Source of the DNA: Doris montereyensis
Taxonomy: Eukaryota; Mollusca; Gastropoda; Nudibranchia; Dorididae
Direction of reading: 5' to 3'
NCBI GenBank assembly: GCA_037039925.1
Contig: JAXRKP010000244.1
Location: forward strand, 132,001 to 196,000
DNA length: 64,000 nucleotides
Shown: positions 39,718-50,400 of the stretch, piece after piece
How the letters are laid out: each line of letters starts with the position of its first letter
Position numbering within the stretch: the first letter of the stretch is position 1
Notes under the pieces: model-generated
What the model was told of the DNA's origin: nothing
The model's input: the letters and a program-made list of their open reading frames with translations, nothing else
The model's database searches: none
Translations under genes and position numbers: made by a program

Positions 39718-42700
39718 TCGCCTGATAGTAGGGTTGACTTCTTCTCTGATAGTAGAGTTGACTTCTTCTCTGATAGTAGAGTTGACTTCTGCCTCTGATA
39801 GTAGAGTTGACTTCTGCCTCTGATAGTAGAGTTGACTTCGCCTCTGATAGTAGAGTTGACTTCGCCTCTGATAGTAGAGTTGACTTCTGATAGTAGAGTT
39901 GATAGTAGAGTAGACTTCTGATAGATAGTTGACCCTCTGATAGTAGAGTTGACTTCGCCTCTGATAGGATAGTTGGACTTCCTTGATAATAGAGTAGACT
40001 TCTTCTTCTGATAGTAGAGTTGACTTCTTCTGATAGCAGAGTAGACTCTTCTCTGATAGTAGATTAGACTTCTTTTCTCTGATAGTAGAGTAGACTTCTT
40101 CTCTGATAGTAGAGTAGACTTCTTCTCTGGATAGTAGAGTTGACTTCTTTCTCTGATAGTAGAGTAGACTTCTTCTCTGATAGTAGAGTAGACTTCTTCT
40201 CTGATGGTAGAGTAGGCTTCTTCTCTGATAGAGCAGACTTCTTCTCTGACTTCTTCTCTGATAGTAGAGTAGACTTCTTCTCTGATAGTAGAGTTGACTT
40301 CTTCTCTGATAGTAGAGTTGACTTCTTCTCTGATAGTAGAGTAGATTTCTTCTCTGATAGTAGAGTTGACTTCGCCTCTGATAGTAGAGTAGACTTTCTC
40401 TGATAGTAGAGTTGACTTCTTCTGATAATAGAGTTGACTTCTTCTCTGATAGTAGAGTTGACTTCGCCTCTGATAGTAGAGTAGACTTCTTCTCTGATAG
40501 TAGACTTCTTCTCTGATAGTAGATCTCCTTCTCTTAGAGTAGACTTCTCTGATAGTAGAGTAGACTTCTTCTGATAGTAGAGCAGACTTCTTCTCTGATA
40601 GTAGAGTAGACTTCTTCTCTGATAGTAGAGTAGACTTCTTCTCTGTAGAGTAGACTTCTTCTCTGATGAGAGTAGTAGAGTAGACTTCTTCTTCTGATAG
40701 TAGAGTAGACTTCTTCTCTGATAGTAGAGTAGACTTCTTCTCTGATAGTAGAGTAGACTTCTTCTCTGATAGTAGAGTAGACTTCTTCTCTGATAGTAAG
40801 AGTTGACTCTTCTCTGATAGTAGAGTTGACTTCTTCTCTGATAGTAGAGTAGACTTCTTCTCTGATAGTAGAGTAGACTTCTTTCTCTGATAGTAGAGTA
40901 GACTTCTTCTCTGATAGTAGAGTTGACTTCTTCTCTGATGTAGAGTAGTAGAGTTGACTTCTTCTCTGATAGTAGAATAGAGACTTCTTCTCTGATAGTA
41001 GAGTAGACTTCTTCTCTGATAGTAGAGTAGACTTCTTCTCTGATAGTAGAGTAGACTTCTTCTCTGATAGTAGAGTAGACTTCTTCTCTGATAGTAGAGT
41101 AGACTTCTTCTCTGATAGTAGAGTAGACTTCTTCTCTGATAGTAGAGTAGACTTCTCCTCTGATAGTAGAGTAGACTTCTTCTCTGATAGTAGAGTTGAC
41201 TTCGCCTCTGATAGTAGAGTAGACTTAGACTTCTTCTCTAGAGTTGATAGTAGAGTAGACTTCTTCTCTGATAGTAGAGTTGACTTCTTCTCTGATAATA
41301 GAGTTAGACTTCTTCTCTGATAGTAGAGTTGACTTCTTCTCTGATAGAGTTGATGATAGTCTGCTTCTCTGATAATAGAGTAGACTTTTCTCTGATAGTA
41401 GAGTAGACTTCTTCTCTGATAGAGTAGACTTCTTCTCTGATAATAGAGTAGACTTCTTCTCTGATAATAGAGTAGACTTCTTCTCTGATAATAGAGTAGA
41501 CTTCTTTCTCTGATAAGTAGAGTGACTTCTCCTCTGATAATAGAGTAGACTTCTTCTTCTGATAACAGAGTAGACTTCTTCTCTGATAGTAGAGTTGATT
41601 CTCCTCTGATAATAGAGTAGACTCTTCTCTGATAGTAGAGCAGACTTCTTCTGGATAGTAGAGTTGACTTCGCCTCTGATAGTAGAGTAGACTTCGCCTC
41701 TGATAGTAGAGTTAACTTCGCTTCTGATAGTAGAGTTGACTTCGCCTCTGATAGTAGAGTTGACTTCGCCTCTGATAATAGAGTTGACTTCGCCTCTGAT
41801 AGTAGAGTTGACTTCGCCTCTGATAGTAGAGTTGACTTCGCCTTTGATAATAGAGTAGACTTCTTCTCTGATAGTAGGGTTGACTTCGCCTCTGATAGTA
41901 GAGTAGACTTCTTCTCTGATAGTAGGGTTGACTTCTTCTCTGATAGTAGGGTTGACTTCGCCTCTGATAGTAGAGTTGACTTCGCCTCTGATAATAGGGT
42001 TGACTTCGCCTCTGATAGTAGAGGAGACTTCTTCTCTGATAGTAGGGTTGACTTCTCCTCTGATAGTAGAGTAGACTTCTTCTCTGATAGTAGAGTTGAC
42101 TTCTCCTCTGATAGTAGAGTAGACTTCGCCTCTGATAGTAGAGTAGACTTCTTCTCTGATAGTAGAATTGACTTCTCTGATAGTAGAGTTGACTTCTCTG
42201 ATAGTAGAATTGACTTCTCTGATAGTAGAGTTGACTTCTCCTCTGATAGTAGAGTTGACTTCTTCTCTGATAGTAGAGAGACTTCGCCTCTGATAGTAGA
42301 GTAGACTTCGCCTCTGATAATAGAGTAGACTCTCTGATAGTAGAGTTGACTTCGCCTCTGATAATAGAGTAGACTTCTTCTCTGATAGTAGAGTTGACTT
42401 CGCCTCTGATAGTAGTACCGCCTCTGAGTAGACTTCGCCTCTGATAGTAGAGTTGACTTCTTCTCTGATAGTAGAGTAGACTTCTTCTCTGATAATAGAG
42501 TAGACTTCTTCTCTGATAATAGAGTAGACTTCTTCTCTGATAGTTGACTTCTTCTCTGATAATAGAGTAGACTTCTTCTCTGATAGTAGAGTTGACTTCT
42601 TCTCTGATAGTAGAGTTGACTTCTTCTCTGATAATAGAGTAGACTTCTTCTCTGATAATAGAGTAGACTTCTTCTCTGATAGTAGAGTTGACTTCGCCTC

Positions 42701-43546
42701 TGATAGTAGAGTTGACTTCGCCTCTGATAGTAGAGTTGACTTCTTCTCTGATAGTAGAATTAACTTCGCCTCTGATAGTAGGGTTGGCTTCGCCTCTGAT
42801 AGTAAATTAACTTCTTCTCTGATAGTAGGGTTGACTTCGCCTCTGATAGTAGAATTACCTTCACCTCTGATAGTAGAGTTGACTTCACCTCTGATAGTTG
42901 AATTAACTTCGCCTCTGATAGTTGAATTAACTTCGCCTCTGATAGTCAAGTTGACTTCGCCTCTGATAGTAGAGTTGACTTCGCCTCTGAAAGTAGAGTT
43001 AACTTCACCTCTGATAGGATAGTTGACCGCCTCTGATAGTAGAGTTAACTTCGCCTCTGATAGTAAAGTTAACTTCACCTCTGATAGTAGAGTTGACTTC
43101 GCCTCTGATAGTAAAGTTAACTTCACCTCTGATAGTAGAGTTGACTTCGCGTCTGATAGTAAAGTTAACTTCGCCTCTGATAGTAGAGTTAACTTCGCCT
43201 CTGATAGTAGAGTTAACTTCACCTCTGATAGTAGAGTTAACTTTGCCTCTGATAGTAAAGTTAACTTCACCTCTGATAGTAGAGTTAACTTCGCCTCTGA
43301 TAGTAGAGTTAACTTCACCTCTGATAGTAGAGTTAACTTCGCCTCTGATAGTAAAGTTAACTTCACCTCTGATAGTAGAGTTAACTTCGCCTCTGATAGT
43401 AGAGTTAACTTCACCTCTGATAGTAGAGTTAACTTCGCCTCTGATAGTAGAGTTAACTTCACCTCTGATAGTAGAGTTAACTTTGCCTCTGATAGTAGAG
43501 TTAACTTCGCACTCTGATAGTAGAGTTGACTTTGCCTCTGAAAGTT
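39718..43546. repeat. 24-bp satellite array, about 150 copies, inside the LINE
   Basis: The basic unit is GATAGTAGAGTTGACTTCGC followed by CTCT, with many shortened or lengthened copies. The left two thirds is dominated by the GTAGACTTCTTCTCTGATAG version and the right end by the GTTAACTTCACCTCTGATAG version. Because 24 is a multiple of three, both strands hold long open frames (a 745-residue one on - with LLSEAKLT repeats). These have no support as a gene. The array replaces roughly the linker and the first part of the LINE reverse transcriptase. Confidence 0.92.
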
Positions 43547-44570
43547 AATTTCATTGAAGGAATTGACAGTGTCGACCGAGAAACACTCTAAGAAATCACG
43601 AGATACTACAAAACAACACAGAAGTTAGTTGTGTTGAAAGAAAGATGTATGAAGGGCAAACTGTAGAGTTCTACATAAGGGACATGTAAGTGATGATGTT
43701 TACGTCAAGACTGGAGTCAGATAGGGATACTTGTTGTCACCATTCTTGTTTATCCTTGCGATTGGCTGGCAGATGAAAGGATCAACAAACGGAAGAAGAA
43801 GTGGTATTCAGTGGACACCATGGATTTTGCCGATGATATTGCTCTCCTCTCACATTCACATTAGCAGATGCAGACAAAGTCTTCAGAACTGAACAAACTA
43901 TCAAAATCAATTGGTTTCCGAATCCACCCTGGAAAATCAAAGGTGCTGTCAAAGAAATCGATCAACAAGGAAGCAGTTATCGTGAATGACCAAGCACTAA
44001 AAGAGGTTGACTTTTTGTTTATCTTGGAAGCGTCATTGATGGGAAAGGATGTATGGATAAGGACATCAAAACAAGGATATTGAAGCGAGGGCGGCTTTTA
44101 AATTAAAACTTTATAAGATTTGGAAATACAAGAAGATTTCCATTCACACTAAGCTTAGAATGTTCAACTCCAACGTCATGTCAGTTCTCCTCTACAAACT
44201 TAGAATGCTTCCCAAACAGGTAACACACGGTTATAGACATTCATTAGTGAATGGTTGAGGAGAATCTCATGATAAAGTGGACAGGTAAGGTTCACATTGA
44301 AGCAATATGGGAGAGACCTTAGCAACAGTCAATGATAGAAGATATAGGGCAAAGATGATGGTAGTGGATTGGACACACACCCTAAGGAAGACAGTCACTA
44401 GCACATCAAGACAGGTGCTTCATTGGAATCCACAAGGAACAAGAAAGAGGGGCAGGCCACAAGCAACATGGAAAGAGAGTTGAAAATGACATGAAGAGAA
44501 ACAGACACACCTGGATGGGCCTGAAGAAGCTGGCAAAGGACAAGGATTAAGTAAAACGTGTTTGTTCGTG
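43547..44570 (+). mobile_element. Decayed LINE, 3' part (reverse transcriptase remnant)
   Basis: It resumes the same LINE after the array. Visible are IDSVDRETL (end of RT motif A, about 43565-43591), TGVR-stop-GYLLSP (motif B, with TAG at 43722-43724 where the family has Gln), GIQWTP and MDFADDIALLSHSH (motif C, about 43820), then the C-terminal HWNPQGTRKRGRPQ (about 44420-44461). The stop inside a conserved motif and several frameshifts show real decay. Confidence 0.82.
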
Positions 44571-44916
44571 GCCTGTACCTTGATAGGGGTGGAGGGTTTC
44601 GATGATGATGTACATGTATGTATAAATATATTATGTATCAGTGATAGTAATGACTCATTTACAGGTGTATACATACCACCCATCGTCCCTTGTATAGGGG
44701 CATAGGTCGTAGGCAGTAACTCTTCATAGCTGTCTTATCTCGCTAATTTGTTTTCCGGTTGTTGCAAACAATACCAGTGACATCTCATCTATGTCTCAAT
44801 CTCTTGTCTCCACGTGTATTGACATCCATAGTGTAATGAGTTGCTGTTGCCATGTATCTGCTTATGTGTTTATTCACTTCATTGACATTAATTCATTCAT
44901 CCCTCTCATTCCTCAG
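44571..44916. other. Intron or spacer before exon 1
   Basis: Unique-looking sequence ending in a pyrimidine-rich stretch and the acceptor CCTCTCATTCCTCAG. The upstream exon it splices from is not identifiable in this window. Confidence 0.5.
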
Positions 44917-47495
44917 ATTGTGAGAACCGTTTTGAGGATGAGGAAGACGATTATCATGAATATCGTGACACCAACAGACGGAAATCCAAAGACGAGGAAG
45001 ACGATTATCATGAACATCATCACACCAACAGACGGAAATCCAAGATAACGAAGGAGAAAAAAGGAGGGCAAAAGTGAACCAGAAAAAGGAAGTTCTTATT
45101 CTCTATGGAATATCTTCAATACCGCATCTGGAGCCTTATGGTCTAGCGATGACGGCAAGAAAGAAAAGACAAATGATGTTCGAAAGAAAGAACCGCCAAA
45201 GGGGAAGAAGAAAATGGAACAGAAATGATCGTGGCAGGGCAGATGGCTCCAGATATGAAGAAGGCAGAAGGAGAAATAGGCCAGATGCCTCTAGAGAGAT
45301 GTATGAACGTTTTCAGGATGTACCCAAAGCTAGAAAATACAAAGCATCAGTGGAACGAAGGGGCAGGGAATCGAGGTCAGTACAACCAAAGGGACCGTCA
45401 TGAAGATGATGATGAAAGTTCTGAACACCGCATTAGGAGGAAGGGAAATAGGGGAAGAAATAACAGAAGAAGAAAACCTAAAGGGAGAATGGAAGAGCGA
45501 GGAAGAAATTATCAAAAAGTTGAAAGGGGTCCACGGAAAGGATCACAGTTTGTGTCCCAAAGGAAAACTGCAAGTCCACCCCACCTTGAAAATAGACCAA
45601 AAAATCGGGGAAATGAAAGACGCCGCGGGAGAGGGAGAGGAAAATCTCATCGGCCTGAGGAAGATCCACCTCAGCAAGATAAAAGTTTAAAACATCATAA
45701 AAAGAATAAACCAAAGAATAAGTTGCATGGGAAAAAAACAGAACAAGGAAGAAGATTCTATAAGACCAGTTTCTCGAAAGTCAAAAACTGGTAAGCCAAA
45801 GAAGAAAAAATATGACAAAGAGGTAGGACAACTTGATCAATCAGATTCATATCCATTGGTAAGAACAGAGTTACACAAAGTGGATGAAGTTGAAAAAAAA
45901 CGAAAAAGAAACACCGGAAAAATAAAAAAGACAGAGGAAATAAAAATAAAGATGAAACTAAGCCTTTAGCTTCAGGGAATGCACAGAAGAAGGCAAGCTC
46001 AAGAAATTCTGGAAAAGAAGACACAAATGATAAAAGGATATTATTCAGAAGGGTCGCAGAAAAGGAAAAAAAGCCTCAGCAGAGCAAAGAAATGGCAAAA
46101 GGACAAAGAAGAAAAAGGCAGGTAGAAGAAAGGCAGAGCCAGAAGACAAGGATAAAAGTCTTACCGAAGAAAAGAATCCCCCGAGAAACCTTTGTCATCT
46201 AAAAATGGTAAGGAAGAGAGAGTTAAAAAGACACCGTCAATGAAGGAGAAAAAGACTCGGAAGAAGAAAAGGAGAAAAAGCCATCCTCTTCAAGAAAGAA
46301 AAAAGAAAGGAAGACGTAAGAAGAAAGGAAAAAACCTGAAGGCTTCTTCAAAGGAACCTTCGACACAAACAAATAAAGATACAGTCACAAAAGACTCGAG
46401 CAAGAAGAAAAAACTAACACCAAATCTGAAAATGTGGAACTTGAATCAGACAAAAAGGGTTTACTTACATCCGAAAAGACATCAGGAATAGGCAAGAAAG
46501 AAACCAAACCAAAATCTGGAAAAAGAAAGCAAGGGAAGGGAAGAAGCAGTGTGAACAAAGCTTTCAGCGTTCTTGCTAATGCTCAAAAGATTGGTGACAG
46601 TGAAATGAAATCAAACCAGTCAATCAGTAAAACTGAGGCAGAAAGGCAAGTAGACGCCCTGACAGATGAACAGCTTGTTTATGCTTTAAAGGTTGCGGAG
46701 AAAAGATTCAAGAGAACTGATAGGAGAATCAAGAGAAAGCTATCTGTCTTGAAAGAAATGACAATGCAGCACTTAGATGATCTGGATACTCTTGAAATGA
46801 GTTTGGACCAGAGGGCGTTTCCTGTCAAAAGTAACCCAATGTCAGACAGTAATTCCTACAACTCTTCCTCCTTCCATTCATCAAATAGAATATCATTTTA
46901 TCACAACAAAGATGAAATTTCTCCCAGTGATACTTCATTCAACATTAAATCAGATGCTAAGAGTTTTCTGAGGTTTGCTTCAAGAACATCCAAAAAGATG
47001 AGTAAATTTCTCTCAGGAGAGAGCATTGCCTCTGGAAAGAATGATGGTCAAGAGATATCTAAGAAAAAACCAACTGAAAATCCTTAACGCCAAATTCGAA
47101 CCAATTCTCCTCAACCTCAAAAGACAAATCCGATAATAGTAAAAAGAATCTTCTTCAAATGGATCACGGAAGAAGTCAGGTAGAAAATCAGGAAGAAAAC
47201 GAAAGAAACAAAGAGGAAGAAAGAAGTCAGACTCCACCAACAAAAAGAAAGAAAAGACTTCGTTACCCGTACGCAACATCTTTGGAAGTGAAAGCATCCA
47301 GGAAAAGACACGGGCTCAAAGGGTAAGAAGTTGAGAGACCCGCCACGAAAGCCCAAGGAGGACAAGGACAAAGGGAAAGTTCTTTCAGATTTTACGTCCA
47401 AGTCTCAACGTGGCAGGTCTCAAGGTGGAAGGAGTCATGGCGACAGACAATACGACAGATATCAATATACCAGAAACAGACAGAGGAATAGACAG
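44917..47495 (+). CDS. Exon 1: large Lys/Arg-rich region
   Basis: Acceptor TTCCTCAG, donor CAG|GTACAG. It starts at codon position 2 (x-AT, then TGT GAG AAC) with CENRFEDEEDDYHEY. An 18-residue (54-bp) acidic/basic block, DEEDDYHEYRDTNRRKSK, is tandemly duplicated. The exon then becomes extremely basic (RGRGRG, KKKRRKS stretches), holds a short helical piece (TDEQLVYALKVAEKRFKRTD, near 46665-46725) and a Ser-rich part, and ends DRYQYTRNRQRNRQ. Following the protein-like reading requires at least six frame changes, usually in A-runs. It is about 860 codons, unusually large for an internal exon. Nothing like this is known to me in laminins. Confidence 0.6.
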
Positions 47496-50400
47496 GTACA
47501 GTATTGATCTTGTATTTCCAAGTTTAATACATACTTTTTTGCATTGATTCGATTATTTGTGAAAGTTTCTGTGCATTAAAAGAGGCTGTTATTGAAAATG
47601 AAAGAAAGATACCCTCCCCATTTATAAGAAAATAATATGTTTTAAGTTTTCTGTAAATTGGAGGAAAGACTAATTAAGAAAGAATTTAGCTAATTTAAGA
47701 AGAAATAAATTTACATCTCTGTTCTGCCATTACCATTAAGTCAAAACTATATAAACAATATCATAATTTTAAAAAGAATTTATTTATTTACAAGAAGTTG
47801 TTTTGTGACAGCAAAACAATAATAGGCCCATGATTTATTTTCCTATTTCAAAAGAAGAAATATCAAAAGATGACCCCCCCTCCTCCCAAAAGAAAACATC
47901 CAACTGTGAAAAGTTATATCTTGTCTTGTATTAAAAATGTCATCTCCAGATTCAAAGAGTCCTGCCAAGGCTCAACAGGAGTATCAGAGAGATAACAAGA
48001 AGACTGTATCACGTTATGAGACCATTCACAACCAACATTAAATTGGTATGGATTGCCAGCCATTGTCTTTTGTCCTTTTCATCTTCTTTTTTCAGTTTCA
48101 TATTTATTTAGTGTATGGTCTTTTTGTCTGAGGTTTTTTGTTTTTGGTTTTCTCATTAACGCATAGCTGCCAACCAATATGTATATTGTTTTTACCTCAA
48201 CAAGTATTTAGAGGGTTAAGTATATTTTTTTTTAAAGAAACCCAAAGTTCGTGACAGAGACTCAGAGAGATCGGGGTGAAAGTCCGGAGACGTCTTTCTG
48301 AGTTTGCAAGACGATGGTTGCACTAAAGATTAAATCTTATTACGCTTTTTACATACTGGTGGCAGTGAAACAGTCATTGTAAGGTAAAACAGTCACATTT
48401 CCATAGCAGCACTTGTCAAGAATATCATGGACCATTATGTACAAGATAAAATTAGATTGGGAAGTCAGTCTGTCTTTCAATTTGAATAGATTGGCAGTTA
48501 TACAAAATAACTCTTAAATATTGTTGTTTGTTAACCTGAAGAAATTTTTGCAATTATTTTGTGTTTCATGTATTCTTAGTTACTTTTAAGTTTTGTTTTT
48601 GTGTACAGAAATGCAATAATTCAATAACGTAATATTTAGACAGTATGCCTTAGGTTGCAGAGTGAGAGAGAGACAGAGAGAAACAAACAAACAAACAAAC
48701 AGTAGGCAGGCAGATAGATAGATAGATTGATAGATAGATAGATGATAGATAAACAGAGAGAGAAACTGACTGACAGACCCACAGATAGACATACACAGAG
48801 TAACCTATGACTCAGACAATAGTAGACAAAAGATTCAATAAAAGATCAACGAGATGATATCTCACAGAAACTTACGAATTTTCTCTTTTTTTCTCTCTTT
48901 TCATAACAATTTCATGCTGCTATCCAAGAATCAAAATATTCTCTGTATTTCTATATTTTATTTAACTCTTTATTTGTATATATATTTTCCTCTTCAGAGT
49001 GATTCCTACTACCATGCCATTTTCAATGCAACAAGATATGACGTCATTAGCGGAGCACGAGAGATTTTGAAGGACATAAATAAAGCTAACGATGATGTTT
49101 ATGGTAAAAGCTCTTTCCTTTGTGGTTTGTGTGATTTAACAAATTATTTGACTTGTGGGGCCTTTTTTTGTGTGTCCGTTTATAATTACCATAATGGATA
49201 GAGCATTGAGAGTTTCTCCATTGAAATTACAAGAAAATGTTTTAAAGGAAGAAACTGTTTCATGTGCTACATTAATTTGACTGAGATTATGACTCCAGTT
49301 CTTTGGTGAAGTGAAAATTCATAGTTTCCGTTGGGTTTTTTTTTCTTTGAGAGTATGTCTATAAAGTGTGACCGATTTTTCAGCGGATGAAACTATCTTT
49401 TTGATATCATGGTTGTGAGCGTCTTGCTCAGGGAAAATAAGTAGCACAGAAAACACATCAATGAGGCCACAAGTACTTGTTTTTTTTCTTAACGAGTCAT
49501 TTAAGTATCATGTCATATTAGCACGCAAATACATGAAAAGTCACAAGCAATAGGTGGGCAGTTGGCGGGTGGAATTGGTAGGTTCTACTCCTTTCCTTTC
49601 ATTCTTTTTCTTATCTTTCATCTTGCTGTTTTCTCTTAATTAAAAGATAAAGATGAATTTATGCAGGCTCACATCTTTCATCTTTCAGCAGGCTATTTCA
49701 TTCAAAGTCCTTCTTAGCTCTCTATGGGTCATACAATACAGCAACCTGTTAGGTGCTTTGTTCTAACACTCTGACAAGATCTTTCTCTACCTATAGCTGG
49801 GTACTCATTCAAACCTGAGTCAAGTTAAGAGTACAACAGTGTGCAAAAACAACTGGGCCAGCCAATGGTTTTAAACCAGTATCCTTGTGATCACAAACTC
49901 ATAACACTACGGTTTCGTTACAACGCCCGAACAAATTAATTCACCCTGAAATCGCTGCGTGTTGTGGATGGGATAAATTTCAATGAATCCAAATTGGAGT
50001 TGAAACAATAGACTGTCAAATCACATTTTAAAACTTTTTCTCACGAAATCCTTTGTTCGAAATCACTGGTCATGGTGAGTGTTGCTGAATCAACTGCTCA
50101 TCAACTCACCAAATCTACAAGACCAATGTTAAATCAACTGTTCATCAACTCACCAAGTCTACAAGACCAATGTTAAATCAACTGTTTATCAACTCACCAA
50201 GTCTACAAGACCAATGTTAAATCAACTGCTCATCAACTCACCAAGTCTACAAGACCAATGTTAAATCAACTGATCATCAACTCACCAAGTCTACAAGACC
50301 AATGTTAAATCAACTGCTCATCAACTCACCAAGTCTACAAGACCAATGTTAAATCAACTGCTCATCAACTCACCAACTCAATGTTAAATCAACTGCTCAT

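Noticed and set aside
41225..43462. 745-residue - strand frame of LLSEAKLT / STIRGEVN repeats
   Set aside because: It is produced by a 24-bp tandem array with indels that switch frame and has no unique protein sequence. The array lies inside a decayed LINE.
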